Source: CALZIK01 sp945787635
Lineage (GTDB): Bacteria > Acidobacteriota > Thermoanaerobaculia > Multivoradales > JAHEKO01
Assembly (NCBI GenBank): GCA_947259725.1
Contig: CAMYNM010000006.1
Coordinates: 101,981-165,980 of the forward strand
Reading direction: 5' to 3'
DNA: 64,000 bases
A program made the position numbers and the translations under genes. Below, one piece after another: positions 33,394 to 42,135 of the stretch (the first letter of the stretch is position 1; every line of letters begins with the position of its first letter). The notes under the pieces are model-generated. The model ran no database searches and was not told the DNA's origin. It saw only the letters and a list, made by a program, of their open reading frames with translations.

Positions 33394-34887
33394 ATGGCAC
33401 ACAAGATCCTAGTCACCGGAGCGACCGGCTATATCGGAGGCCGGCTCGTACCGCGCCTGCTCGATGCCGGCTACCGGGTCCGCTGCCTGGCGCGAAGCCC
33501 GAAGAAGCTCGAAACTCGCGACTGGGCCGATCACGCCAACGTCGAGATCGCTCAGGGCGATCTGGACGATCCGCAGTCTCTCGACCGAGCGCTCGAGAAC
33601 GTGACCGCCGCCTACTATCTGGTTCATTCGATGCTTGCGGCCGGCGCCGACTATGCCGAGCACGACCGCCTCCTAGCCCGGAACTTCGCCACGGCTGCGA
33701 GTAGATCGCCGTCGCTCCAGCGAATTGTCTATCTGGGCGGTCTCGGAGAGACCGGGGCGGATCTCAGCGAGCATCTCACTTCACGGCGGGAGGTCGAGCG
33801 CGAGCTCGCCGCCGGATCCGTCCCGATCACCGTGCTTCGCGCGGCGATGATCATCGGATCGGGCTCTGCGTCCTTCGAGATCCTGCGCTACCTGGTCGAA
33901 CGCCTTCCGGTCATGGTGACTCCGCGCTGGGTGCAGACGGAGTCCCAGCCCATCGCGGTACGAAACGTCCTCGAGTATCTCGTCGGCGTCCTGACTGTTG
34001 AGAAAACGGTCGGTCAGGTCCTCGACATCGGAGGGCCCGAAATCGTCTCTTACCGAGACTTGATGCAAATCATGGCGCAAGCCCTGGGCGTTCCCAAACG
34101 GATCGTCCTGCCAGTCCCCGTCCTCACTCCCCGCCTCAGCTCCCTCTGGATCCACTTGGTGACTCCCTTGAGTCACCGGATAGCCCGTCCCCTCGCCGAA
34201 GGCCTGCGCAACCGTGTCGTGTGCCGCTCGGCGGCCGCCCGTGAGCTGATGCCGCTTTCGCTGCTCAGCGTGCGGGAGGCCGTCGACGCGGCGCTCGGCC
34301 AGCATCAGAGCCACAACGTCGAGACGTCGTGGTCCGACGCGGGCCCGATCCCCGGAGATCCGGACTGGGCCGGGGGCACGACGTTTCGCGACCGCAGGAC
34401 CGCCCTCGTCGCCGCGGAACCGGATTCCGTTTTCCGCGCGGTCCGGCGAATCGGTGGAGGCAACGGCTGGTACGCCGCCGACGTCCTGTGGCGAATTCGC
34501 GGCTGGATGGATCGCCTGGTCGGCGGCCCCGGCCTGCGTCGCGGCCGCCGCGACTCCGAGAAGCTCGCCTACGGCGACGCTCTCGACTTCTGGCGAGTCA
34601 CCGGGATCGAAGACGGTCGGCGCCTCGAGCTGCGCGCCGAAATGAAGCTGCCGGGAGAAGCTCTGCTCGAGTTCGTGGTAGAGGCGGCGCCGGAAGGCTC
34701 GAGGCTCACCCAGACCGCCCGGTTCAAGCCGCGGGGCCTGGCCGGCCTCCTCTACTGGGCGGCCGTCTACCCGTTTCACGGCTTCGTCTTCCGGGGCATG
34801 CTCACCGGCATCCGCCGCACGGCCGAGGCCCTCGCCGCGCCGATGTCGACAGACCGGGCCGAAAGCCCCGCGGCGGGCGGCTCGTGA
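33394..34887 (+). CDS. Atypical SDR with C-terminal DUF2867 domain
   Basis: 497 residues. The N-terminal half is an extended NmrA-like SDR (KILVTGATGYIGGRLVPRLL, CLARSPKKL, AYYLVHSM, RIVYLGGLGETG). The C-terminal half (from about residue 330: FRDRRTALVAAEPDSVFRAVRRIGG, WRIRGWMDRLVGGPGLRRGRRD, DFWRVTGIEDGRRLELRAEM) is the DUF2867 fold, a START-like ligand pocket. The same SDR-DUF2867 protein recurs near DUF1365/CFA genes in proteobacterial photo-stress clusters. The reaction is unknown, plausibly on a lipid or quinone head group. It ends in a GTGA overlap with the next gene. Confidence 0.85.
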   Translation: MAHKILVTGATGYIGGRLVPRLLDAGYRVRCLARSPKKLETRDWADHANVEIAQGDLDDPQSLDRALENVTAAYYLVHSMLAAGADYAEHDRLLARNFATAASRSPSLQRIVYLGGLGETGADLSEHLTSRREVERELAAGSVPITVLRAAMIIGSGSASFEILRYLVERLPVMVTPRWVQTESQPIAVRNVLEYLVGVLTVEKTVGQVLDIGGPEIVSYRDLMQIMAQALGVPKRIVLPVPVLTPRLSSLWIHLVTPLSHRIARPLAEGLRNRVVCRSAAARELMPLSLLSVREAVDAALGQHQSHNVETSWSDAGPIPGDPDWAGGTTFRDRRTALVAAEPDSVFRAVRRIGGGNGWYAADVLWRIRGWMDRLVGGPGLRRGRRDSEKLAYGDALDFWRVTGIEDGRRLELRAEMKLPGEALLEFVVEAAPEGSRLTQTARFKPRGLAGLLYWAAVYPFHGFVFRGMLTGIRRTAEALAAPMSTDRAESPAAGGS

Positions 34888-35306
34888 CCGGCGTCGCGCT
34901 CCTTCACGCCGCCTCGACCCTCGCCATGACCGGGCTCATCTGGTTCGTGCAGGTGGTGCACTATCCGCTGTTTCGCTATGCCTCGCTCGGCGACTTCCGC
35001 GAGTTCGCGGCCTCGCATCAAAGACGGACGACGGTCGTGGTCCTGCCCTTGATGTCGCTCGAGATCTCCACGGCGGTTCTCCTTGTTACTCGTCCCCTGC
35101 CCGGTTCCTTCGGCAGCGCGACGACCGGCTTCCTGCTGCTTGCCGTGATCTGGCTTTCGACGGCCCTCGTTCAAGTGCCGCTTCACCGCCGACTCGGCCG
35201 AGGGTTCGACGGCGAAACCGCTCGCCGACTGGTCGGAACGAACTGGCTCCGCACCGCCGCCTGGAGCGCGCGGTCATGGATCGCCCTAAGGCTCCTCGCG
35301 CCATGA
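34884..35306 (+). CDS. Small integral membrane protein
   Basis: 140 residues with four hydrophobic helices (LLHAASTLAMTGLIWFVQVV; VVVLPLMSLEISTAVLLV; FLLLAVIWLSTALVQVPL; a shorter one at the end). The conserved-looking WFVQVVHYPLF and ASHQRRTTVVVLPLM segments resemble small membrane proteins found in the same clusters elsewhere. No catalytic motif is evident. The GTG start overlaps the SDR stop and the TGA overlaps the next ATG (35303), so it is translated as part of a tightly coupled chain. It was seen only within a longer frame; the GTG start is inferred from this coupling. Confidence 0.72.
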   Translation: MTGVALLHAASTLAMTGLIWFVQVVHYPLFRYASLGDFREFAASHQRRTTVVVLPLMSLEISTAVLLVTRPLPGSFGSATTGFLLLAVIWLSTALVQVPLHRRLGRGFDGETARRLVGTNWLRTAAWSARSWIALRLLAP

Positions 35307-36541
35307 GAATCGCGATTGTAGGGACCGGGGTTTCCGGCCTGACCTGCGCACACCTTCTATGCAGCGAGCACGAGGTATCGGTATTCGAGGCGCAAGCGCG
35401 GCTGGGCGGCCACACGGTGACCTCCGACATCGAGACCGACGAGCGGTCGCTGGCGGTGGACGCCGGTTTCATCGTCTACAACGAAGCCAACTACCCGAAC
35501 TTCGTCAAGCTTCTTTCGCGGCTCGGCGTCGAGTCCCAACCCACCAGCATGAGCTTCAGCGTCAAGAGCGATCGCGCCGCGCTCGAGTATGCCGGCACCA
35601 ACCTGAACACCCTCTTCGCTCAACGTTCGAACCTGCTGCGTCCGGGCTTCTACGGCCTCCTCGGTGACATTCTCCGATTCAATCGCGCCGCGGCTCGAGC
35701 CGCAGGCAACGGTCTCACCGGCACGCTCGGCGACTTTCTCGAGGCCCATCGACTGAGTGAGCGATTGGCGGAGCTTTACCTGATTCCGTTGACCGCGGCG
35801 ATCTGGTCCACGGAGCCCAGGAGAATCCTCGACACTCCGGCGCGCTTCGTGCTCCGCTTTCTCGACAACCACAACCTGCTGGGCACCAGCGGTTTTCAGT
35901 CCTGGCGTGTCGTCAAGGGCGGCTCGGCCCGCTACGTGGAGAAGCTCGTCGCGCCCTTCCGGAGTCGCATCCGCCTGTCGTCCCCAGTGCGCCGGCTGAC
36001 GCGAACCGCCGACGGAGTCGACGTCGCGACCGACTCCGGGACCGAGATCTTCGACGAGGTGATCGTCGCCGCCCACAGCCATCAGGCGCTGGCCATGCTC
36101 GCCAGGCCCTCGAAGCCCGAGCGCGAGATCTTGGGTGCCATTCAGTTCCAGCCCAATCCGGCGATCCTCCACACCGACCGGTCCGTACTTCCCTCCAGAC
36201 GCCGAGCCTGGGCCAGCTGGAATTACCGCGTTCCCGTGGATCGCCAAAACGCCGTGGCGGTGACCTACAACATGACCAAACTGCAGAGTCTGCCCACCTC
36301 CACGCCCTACTGCGTGTCGCTGAACCTGCACAGCGACGTCGCTGAGTCGGCGGTCTTGCGAAGCTTCGACTTCGAGCACCCGCTCTTCTCCACGGCCGCG
36401 GTCGCGGCCCAGAAGCGTCACGGCGAGATCAGCGGGATCGACGGAATCCACTACTGCGGCGCCTACTGGCACAACGGCTTCCACGAGGACGGCGTCGTGA
36501 GCGCGCTCGAGGTGTGCGGCAAGTTCGGAGTTTCGCTGTGA
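35303..36541 (+). CDS. FAD-dependent amine oxidase-type oxidoreductase (COG2907)
   Basis: A 412-residue flavoprotein: RIAIVGTGVSGLTCAHLL binds FAD, EAQARLGGHTVT is the GG-type second motif, VDAGFIVYNEANYPNF contacts the flavin, and GIHYCGAYWHNGFHEDGVVSALE is the C-terminal flavin motif. It belongs to the COG2907 group of predicted amine oxidase/desaturase-like enzymes nearly always encoded with DUF1365 and CFA-synthase-like genes, as here. In Rhodobacter related loci take part in making methylated and furan fatty acids, so an unsaturated phospholipid acyl chain is a reasonable substrate (inference). Coupled on both sides by four-base overlaps. Confidence 0.85.
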   Translation: MRIAIVGTGVSGLTCAHLLCSEHEVSVFEAQARLGGHTVTSDIETDERSLAVDAGFIVYNEANYPNFVKLLSRLGVESQPTSMSFSVKSDRAALEYAGTNLNTLFAQRSNLLRPGFYGLLGDILRFNRAAARAAGNGLTGTLGDFLEAHRLSERLAELYLIPLTAAIWSTEPRRILDTPARFVLRFLDNHNLLGTSGFQSWRVVKGGSARYVEKLVAPFRSRIRLSSPVRRLTRTADGVDVATDSGTEIFDEVIVAAHSHQALAMLARPSKPEREILGAIQFQPNPAILHTDRSVLPSRRRAWASWNYRVPVDRQNAVAVTYNMTKLQSLPTSTPYCVSLNLHSDVAESAVLRSFDFEHPLFSTAAVAAQKRHGEISGIDGIHYCGAYWHNGFHEDGVVSALEVCGKFGVSL

Positions 36542-37302
36542 GCCTTTCGAGCGCGATCTACCTGGGAAGCGTGCGGCATCGGCGCTTCGAGCCCACCGAG
36601 CACGCCTTCCGGTACCCGCTGTTTCTGATGTACCTCGACCTCGCCGAGCTCGATACCGTATTCGCGAATCGCCGGCTCTGGTCGACCAGCCGAGCGGCGG
36701 TGGCCCGATTCGACCGCCGCGACCATCTGGGCGATCCCGCCCAGCCTCTCGACGCCTCGGTTCGAGAGCTGGTCGAGGCCGAGACCGGCACTCGCCCCGA
36801 GGGGCCGATTCGGCTGCTCACCCATCTGCGCTACTTCGGGCACTGCTTCAATCCGGTGAGCTTCTACTACTGCTTCGACGAAAGCGGTACCCGGCTCGAG
36901 ACCCTGGTCGCCGAGGTCAACAACACGCCCTGGGGTGAGCGTCACTGCTACGTCCTGACCGCTGGAGAGCCCACCGGCAACAACGGGACGCTGTCATTTC
37001 GCTCGACCAAGCGGCTCCACGTCTCGCCGTTCATGGGCATGGACGTCGCCTACGAGTGGCGAACCGGCGTGCCGTCCGAGAGGCTTCTGGTTCACATCGA
37101 CAACCGTCGCAACGGCAACAGGCTCTTCGACGCGACCATGACGCTCGAGCGGCGCGAGATCACGGGCCCGCGCCTCGCGTGGTTGCTGGCTCGCTTTCCG
37201 ATCATGACTCTGCGAGTGGTCCTTTGGATCCACTGGGAGGCTTTCAGACTATGGCTCAAGAAAACGCCCTTCTATCCGCACCCGAAGCACAGCCGGACCT
37301 AG
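36538..37302 (+). CDS. DUF1365 protein
   Basis: 254 residues, GTG start overlapping the oxidase stop. Family marks are SAIYLGSVRHRRFEPTEHAFRYPLFLMYLDLAEL, LLTHLRYFGHCFNPVSFYYCFD, AEVNNTPWGERHCYVL and KRLHVSPFMGMDVAYEW. DUF1365 (COG3496) has no proven reaction but is a constant partner of COG2907 oxidases and CFA-type methyltransferases. Its conserved His/Asn/Pro cluster hints at an enzyme acting on membrane lipids. The last 52 bases overlap the next gene's start. Confidence 0.88.
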   Translation: MSLSSAIYLGSVRHRRFEPTEHAFRYPLFLMYLDLAELDTVFANRRLWSTSRAAVARFDRRDHLGDPAQPLDASVRELVEAETGTRPEGPIRLLTHLRYFGHCFNPVSFYYCFDESGTRLETLVAEVNNTPWGERHCYVLTAGEPTGNNGTLSFRSTKRLHVSPFMGMDVAYEWRTGVPSERLLVHIDNRRNGNRLFDATMTLERREITGPRLAWLLARFPIMTLRVVLWIHWEAFRLWLKKTPFYPHPKHSRT

Positions 37303-38591
37303 AGCCGGTCGAGCCGGCCGGCGGCAACGCTCACGAGAGCCGGACCGCCCGCGATCCATGGCTGCGCCGGCGGGCGCGTCGGCTGGTCTCGAGTCGACTG
37401 GAGAGGCTCGCCGAGGGACGGCTGACGATCAGCGAGAACGGCGCGACTCGCGAGTTCGGTCGCCCCGGGACGTTTCCCCTCGAGGCTGCGATCACCATTC
37501 ACGATCCGGCCTTCTGGGAACGCCTCGCCTGGGGCGGATCGATCGGCGCCGGCGAGGCTTTTTGCGACGGTCTCTGGACGACCCCCGATCTCACCGCCGT
37601 AATCCGCTTGTTCGCCCGCAATCAGAAGGCCCTGCAGGGTTTCGACTCGGGCCTGGGCACGCTCGCCGCTCCACTTCGAAGCCTCCTCCACCGCCTGAGG
37701 ACGAACACCCGCGCCGGCAGCCTGCGCAACATTGCCGCCCACTACGACACCGGCAACGAGTTCTTCTCCAAGTTTCTCGATTCGACCTTGACCTATTCCT
37801 GCGCGATCTTCCCCGACGCTCTGTCGACCCTCGAGACCGCTCAACAGTGGAAGCTCGACACGATCTGCAAGAAACTCGAGCTCGACCGGAACGACCATGT
37901 GCTCGAGATCGGCACCGGCTGGGGTGGTCTTGCCATCCACGCCGCGCGCAAGCACGGCTGTCGAGTCACCACCACCACGATTTCCCGGCAGCAGTTCGAG
38001 TACGCTTCGAAGGCGATCGAGGAAGCCGGGCTCGACGACCGGATCACCGTGCTGCGAGCCGACTATCGCGACCTGCCGGTCCTTCTGAACCAGCGCTTCG
38101 ACAAGTTGGTCTCGATCGAGATGATCGAGGCCGTAGGGCACCGCTTCCTTCCAGGTTACTTCGAGGTCATCAGCCGCATGCTCAAAGACGACGGCCTGGC
38201 GCTTCTGCAGGCAATCACCATTCCCGACCAGCGCTACGACGCCTATCGCCGCTCGGTCGATTTCATTCAACACTACATCTTCCCGGGCGCCCTCCTGCCG
38301 TCGATGGCCCGAATCCAGGAGTGCGTGCGCACACGAACCGACTTGCGACTCCTGGACCTCGAGGACCTGACACCGCACTACGCCCGAACCCTCAAGGCCT
38401 GGAACGACCGCTTCGAGACGCGGGAAGACGAGATCGCCGAGCTCGGCCTGAGCGCTCTGGAGCGCCGAAAGTGGAAGTACTACTTCGGCTACTGCGAGGG
38501 CGGATTCCTGGAGCGAACGGTTGGAAACATCCAGATTCTGTTCGGAAAGCCTTTGAATCGCCGGCAGGTTTCGCCGAGCAGCTTCGTCTAA
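37251..38591 (+). CDS. Cyclopropane-fatty-acid-synthase-like methyltransferase 1
   Basis: 446 residues, ATG 37251 inside the end of the DUF1365 gene with GGGAGG ten bases before it. An N-terminal lipid-binding part (FPLEAAITIHDPAFWERLAWGGSIGAGEAFCDGLW) precedes the SAM domain: AHYDTGNEFFSKFLDSTLTYSCAIF with the active-site Cys, VLEIGTGWGGLAIHAA, and SIEMIEAVGHRFLPGYF with conserved Glu and His. CFA synthases transfer methylene from SAM to cis double bonds of phospholipid acyl chains. The ending YFGYCEGGFLERTVGNIQILFGKP is typical of the versions paired with COG2907 and DUF1365. It may methylate rather than cyclopropanate. Confidence 0.88.
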   Translation: MAQENALLSAPEAQPDLEPVEPAGGNAHESRTARDPWLRRRARRLVSSRLERLAEGRLTISENGATREFGRPGTFPLEAAITIHDPAFWERLAWGGSIGAGEAFCDGLWTTPDLTAVIRLFARNQKALQGFDSGLGTLAAPLRSLLHRLRTNTRAGSLRNIAAHYDTGNEFFSKFLDSTLTYSCAIFPDALSTLETAQQWKLDTICKKLELDRNDHVLEIGTGWGGLAIHAARKHGCRVTTTTISRQQFEYASKAIEEAGLDDRITVLRADYRDLPVLLNQRFDKLVSIEMIEAVGHRFLPGYFEVISRMLKDDGLALLQAITIPDQRYDAYRRSVDFIQHYIFPGALLPSMARIQECVRTRTDLRLLDLEDLTPHYARTLKAWNDRFETREDEIAELGLSALERRKWKYYFGYCEGGFLERTVGNIQILFGKPLNRRQVSPSSFV

Positions 38592-38605
38592 AGGAGATCG
38601 CAACC

Positions 38606-39637
38606 ATGCAGTGGACCCTCAACCTGGCCGAATCCGGCTGGATCCCCGATCCGGTGCTCAAGGCCGGAATCCGAAGATTGCTTCGAGGACGGATCACTTC
38701 GATCGGTGCGGAGCTCGAGCCGGAGGTCGAGATCGTGCGGCAAATGCGCGAGAGCCCGATCGCCATCGAGACGGACGCCGCCAACGAGCAGCACTACGAA
38801 GTGCCGCCCGAGTTCTACCGGCTCGTGCTCGGCCGACATCTCAAGTACAGCTGCTGTTTCTGGCCCGACGGCGTCGGGTCGCTCAACGATGCCGAGGCGG
38901 CAGCGCTGGACCAGGTTTGTGAGCGCGCAGGCCTCGAAGACGGAATGCGCGTCCTGGACCTCGGTTGCGGCTGGGGCTCGCTCAGCCTCTGGATCGCCGA
39001 AAAGTACCCCCGGAGTCGGGTCACCTCGGTGTCCAACTCCGCCCCTCAGTGCGATTTCATTCGCGAGAAAGCCAGGGAACGCAACCTCGGCAACCTCGAG
39101 GTGATCACCGCCGACATGAACGGCTTTCAGCTTGCGAAGACCTTCGATCGCATCGTCTCGGTGGAGATGTTCGAGCACATGCGCAACTACGATGCGCTGC
39201 TCGCCCGCGTCGCCAGCTGGCTCGCCCCCAAGGGCAAGCTTCTCGTCCACATCTTCTGTCACCGCGACCGGCCCTACTTCTTCGAAGACAACGGCGCCAG
39301 CGACTGGATGGCCCGCCACTTCTTCACCGGCGGGCTGATGCCCTCCGAACGGCTCATGGAGCGGTCGTCGGGCCCATTGGCCCTCGATCGGCGCTGGCGT
39401 CTCAACGGCCGGCACTACGAAAAGACTGCCCTTGCCTGGCTCGAGAACTTGGATCGCAACCGCGCACCGGTTCTGGAGATCTTCGAGAACACCTACGGAC
39501 GGAATGACGCGCTTCGCTGGTTTCATCGCTGGCGCATGTTCTTTCTCGCCTGCGCGGAGCTCTTCGCCTACAACCAGGGCGATGAGTGGTTCGTTTCGCA
39601 TTCGCTGTGGTCGTTGAAACCGACCGAGATCAACTGA
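38606..39637 (+). CDS. Cyclopropane-fatty-acid-synthase-like methyltransferase 2
   Basis: 343 residues, with AAAGGAGATCGCAACC before the ATG, 14 bases after the first paralogue. It has the short N-terminal region (LAESGWIPDPVLKAGIRRLLRGRI), then YEVPPEFYRLVLGRHLKYSCCFWPDG with the Cys, VLDLGCGWGSLSLWIAEKYP for SAM, and SVEMFEHMRNYDALLA with the Glu. It is clearly diverged from the neighbour and shorter by about 100 residues. Two unlike CFA-family enzymes beside a flavin oxidase match the scheme of a methylase plus a modifying enzyme in furan fatty acid synthesis in alphaproteobacteria. Which gene does which step is not decidable here. Confidence 0.85.
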   Translation: MQWTLNLAESGWIPDPVLKAGIRRLLRGRITSIGAELEPEVEIVRQMRESPIAIETDAANEQHYEVPPEFYRLVLGRHLKYSCCFWPDGVGSLNDAEAAALDQVCERAGLEDGMRVLDLGCGWGSLSLWIAEKYPRSRVTSVSNSAPQCDFIREKARERNLGNLEVITADMNGFQLAKTFDRIVSVEMFEHMRNYDALLARVASWLAPKGKLLVHIFCHRDRPYFFEDNGASDWMARHFFTGGLMPSERLMERSSGPLALDRRWRLNGRHYEKTALAWLENLDRNRAPVLEIFENTYGRNDALRWFHRWRMFFLACAELFAYNQGDEWFVSHSLWSLKPTEIN

Positions 39638-39690
39638 CGACCGCAACCAACGAGCTGTTACCGCCGAATGAAGCGAGGGGAACGCCGAGC

Positions 39691-40299
39691 ATGAACAAGC
39701 GCAGTAGATCCATCTTGATTGCCGCCGTCGCGGTCGCCGGCCTCGCGACTCTTGCAGCCAGCGCTTCCGCTTACGAGGAGCCTAGCTACGAAGTCATCGC
39801 CCAGGACGGCGACTTCGAGCTCCGACGGTACGCTCCCTATCTGGTCGCCCAAACGACGGTTACGGGACATTCCGAGCAGGCGAGCAACGAAGCGTTCATG
39901 CGGCTCTTTCGCTACATCTCAGGCAAGAGCCGAAGGCAGGTGCGGCCGGACGATCCGAAGGTCGCCATGACCATTCCGGTGACCATGGACTTCACCGGCG
40001 GCTCCACGACCATGACGTTCATGGTACCCGAGCAATACAGCCTCGAGACGGCGCCCCGGCCCGCCGATCCCGCGGTCGAGCTCCGAGAGATGCCCGGGGG
40101 CCTGGTAGCGGCTCTGAGCTACGGCGGTCGATCCAGCCGGGATAGATTCCTCGAACGCAAGAAGCGTCTCCTAGAATGGGCCGCGGACAGGGAGCTCGAG
40201 GCCGTCGCGGAGCCTGTCTTTGCGCAGTACAACGGACCGTTCACTCCCTGGTTCCTGAGGCGCAACGAAGTGCTGATGGTAGTCAACAATGCCGGCTGA
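39691..40299 (+). CDS. Secreted SOUL heme-binding family protein
   Basis: A 202-residue protein with signal peptide (ILIAAVAVAGLATLAASASA) and a SOUL/HBP fold: YEEPSYEVIAQDGDFELRRYAPYLVAQTTV, AFMRLFRYISGKSR, VAMTIPVTMDF and YNGPFTPWFLRRNEVLMVV. SOUL proteins bind heme or other porphyrins; an exported member in a photo-stress gene run could scavenge photosensitising tetrapyrroles. GAGGGGAACGCC lies upstream of the ATG. Confidence 0.9.
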   Translation: MNKRSRSILIAAVAVAGLATLAASASAYEEPSYEVIAQDGDFELRRYAPYLVAQTTVTGHSEQASNEAFMRLFRYISGKSRRQVRPDDPKVAMTIPVTMDFTGGSTTMTFMVPEQYSLETAPRPADPAVELREMPGGLVAALSYGGRSSRDRFLERKKRLLEWAADRELEAVAEPVFAQYNGPFTPWFLRRNEVLMVVNNAG

Positions 40300-40311
40300 T
40301 CGAGGACCTAG

Positions 40312-40647
40312 GTGATCAACGGTCTCAAGATCCTCTTCAGCCTGGTTCTCTTGTCGATGCTGGTGGTGACCACGGTCGCGAGCCTCGATCGCGGCGTCTT
40401 CGAAGCCGGCGCCGAGCTCTGGGCCGACCCCTGGTTCAAGGCGACCCTGGCCGACGCCTACTTTGGTTTCCTCGCCGTGTACGTCTGGATCGCCTACAAG
40501 GAGCGAAGCTGGGCGCGCAGAATCGTCTGGTTCGTGCTTCTCATGCTGCTCGGCAACATCGCCATCGCGGTCTACATCCTGATCCAGCTCTTCCGGCTGC
40601 CGGCGAACGCGTCGGTCGAGCAGCTGCTGCTGCGTAAGGGCGCCTGA
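40312..40647 (+). CDS. DUF1475 membrane protein
   Basis: 111 residues, GTG start with GAGGACCTAG upstream, three hydrophobic helices. DPWFKATLADAYFGFLAVYVWIAYKERSWARRIVWFVLLMLLGNIAIAVYIL is the DUF1475 pattern. Function unknown; the family often travels with DUF1295 and CFA genes. It ends one base before the next GTG start. Confidence 0.82.
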   Translation: MINGLKILFSLVLLSMLVVTTVASLDRGVFEAGAELWADPWFKATLADAYFGFLAVYVWIAYKERSWARRIVWFVLLMLLGNIAIAVYILIQLFRLPANASVEQLLLRKGA

Positions 40648-40648
40648 G

Positions 40649-41458
40649 GTGCTCGAATCCATCGTGGCTCTCGCTCTGCCCGGATTCGTCGCCGCCCTGG
40701 GTCTCACGACGCTGGTCTGGCTGGCCAGCCTCGTCAAGCGCGACGTCTCGATTATCGACATCTTCTGGAGCCTGGGCTTCGTCATGCTGGCCTGGCTTTA
40801 TCTCTGGATAGGCAACCAGAAGGCTCCGGTCGAGTCCTTCCGCCAGACCCTGGTGCCGATCCTGGTCACGGTGTGGGGCCTGCGCCTTTCCCTCCACATA
40901 CTGTGGCGCAACTGGGGTCACGGCGAGGACTACCGCTACGCGGCCATGCGCGAGAAGTGGGGCAAGAGCTTCCCGCTGCTGTCGCTCCCGATCGTCTTCT
41001 GGCTCCAGGGCGCGCTCTTCTGGGCGATCGGCATGCCTCTACTGCAGGTGCAGATCTCGCGGCAACCGCCGGGCTGGACCTGGCTCGACCTTCTCGGTAT
41101 CGCCCTCTGGGCGGTCGGCCTTTTCTTCGAAGCGGTCGGGGATTGGCAGCTCGCGCGCTTCAAGGCCGACCCCAAGAACCAAGGCAAGGTCATGGACAAA
41201 GGACTCTGGCGCTACACCCGGCACCCCAACTACTTCGGCGACGCGACCTTGTGGTGGGGCTACGGCCTGCTGGCCCTATCGACCACCGGCTCGTGGTGGA
41301 CGCTCGCGAGCCCGGCACTGATGAGCTTTCTGATCGTCAAGGTCTCGGGCGTGTCACTGCTCGAGAAGGGCCTAGGGGACACCAAGCCCAAGTACCGCGA
41401 CTACGTTCGACGCACCAGCGGGTTTTTTCCCAAGCCACCCAAGCCCGCCGGCGAATAA
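40649..41458 (+). CDS. DUF1295 / steroid 5-alpha-reductase-like membrane protein
   Basis: 269 residues, GTG start, about six helices. KRDVSIIDIFWSLGFV, ILWRNWGHGEDYRYAAMREKWG, and the cofactor end DKGLWRYTRHPNYFGDATLWWGYGL match COG3752 (DUF1295). This fold is shared by steroid 5-alpha-reductases and isoprenylcysteine methyltransferases, where RHPNYFG helps bind NADPH or SAM. It may reduce a double bond in a lipid. Last gene of the run; a strong two-way terminator follows 42 bases later. Confidence 0.87.
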   Translation: MLESIVALALPGFVAALGLTTLVWLASLVKRDVSIIDIFWSLGFVMLAWLYLWIGNQKAPVESFRQTLVPILVTVWGLRLSLHILWRNWGHGEDYRYAAMREKWGKSFPLLSLPIVFWLQGALFWAIGMPLLQVQISRQPPGWTWLDLLGIALWAVGLFFEAVGDWQLARFKADPKNQGKVMDKGLWRYTRHPNYFGDATLWWGYGLLALSTTGSWWTLASPALMSFLIVKVSGVSLLEKGLGDTKPKYRDYVRRTSGFFPKPPKPAGE

Positions 41459-41500
41459 ACATGGCGCCCTCCTCGCTGGCCGGTGACTCGAGCGGACAAA

Positions 41501-41525
41501 AACCCCGGGGCGAGCCCCCGGGGTT
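41501..41525. terminator. Bidirectional intrinsic terminator
   Basis: AACCCCGGGG-CGAGC-CCCCGGGGTT is a perfect 10-bp stem flanked by AAAA on the left and TTCTTTC on the right. It lies between the convergent DUF1295 gene and the TM2-like gene and can end both transcripts. Confidence 0.85.
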
Positions 41526-41553
41526 CTTTCGACCGCGGCTCGGGGCGAGCCGT

Positions 41554-42135
41554 CTAGTCGGCGCCCGCTTTCTCCTGCATGGCCTTGAACACCAGGTAGC
41601 CGCCAAAACCGATGATCGCCGCCGGCCACCAGTCCTCGACCCAATCGAGCGACACGCCGAAGCGCGTGTTGGCGAGCAGGATCGCGCCCACCACGACCAG
41701 GCTGAGGCCGCCGATCACCGAGCCTCGGAAACCGGGCAGCTGGAAGTCGTCGGGCAGCTGGATCTCGCTGCCGCCGTCGAGGGCGTAGTTGTAGAGCGAG
41801 GCGCGCCGCCAGGCGTCGACCACGTTGTACAGGAAGAAGAACGCGAGAAAGATGGCTCCCAGGGGGGTCGCCGGACCCATATCGTTGGTCAGTAGCGTGA
41901 GGGTGAGCGCGAACACGATGGCGTGAATGAAGCCGCGCTGGTAGTAGCCGACATAGACTTGTCCGACGCCGGGAAGGATGAAGGAAAGTACGGCGGCCAG
42001 AAGCGGCGACTTGCGCCGCGAATCGTTGTAGGCGACCGACCGAGGCGCGGGCGCTGGCTGCGGAGGCTGCGGAGGCTGCGCTTCGGCAGCGTACTGCTGA
42101 GGCTCTTGGGGCATGTCGGTGGCTGGTTGGTTCAT
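41554..42135 (-). CDS. Membrane protein with DUF5668/TM2-like helices
   Basis: 193 residues. A Pro/Gln-rich cytoplasmic N-terminus (residues 1-33) precedes SPLLAAVLSFILPGVGQVYVGYYQRGF, a TM2/DUF5683-like motif of helices ending near a Gly-rich turn. More helices follow, with VEDWWPAAIIGFGGYLVFKAM resembling the LiaI/LiaF-type membrane region. It is probably an envelope-stress membrane sensor or scaffold. It is coupled to the anti-sigma gene by a four-base overlap and is the last gene of the sigma operon. Confidence 0.75.
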   Translation of the reverse strand: MNQPATDMPQEPQQYAAEAQPPQPPQPAPAPRSVAYNDSRRKSPLLAAVLSFILPGVGQVYVGYYQRGFIHAIVFALTLTLLTNDMGPATPLGAIFLAFFFLYNVVDAWRRASLYNYALDGGSEIQLPDDFQLPGFRGSVIGGLSLVVVGAILLANTRFGVSLDWVEDWWPAAIIGFGGYLVFKAMQEKAGAD

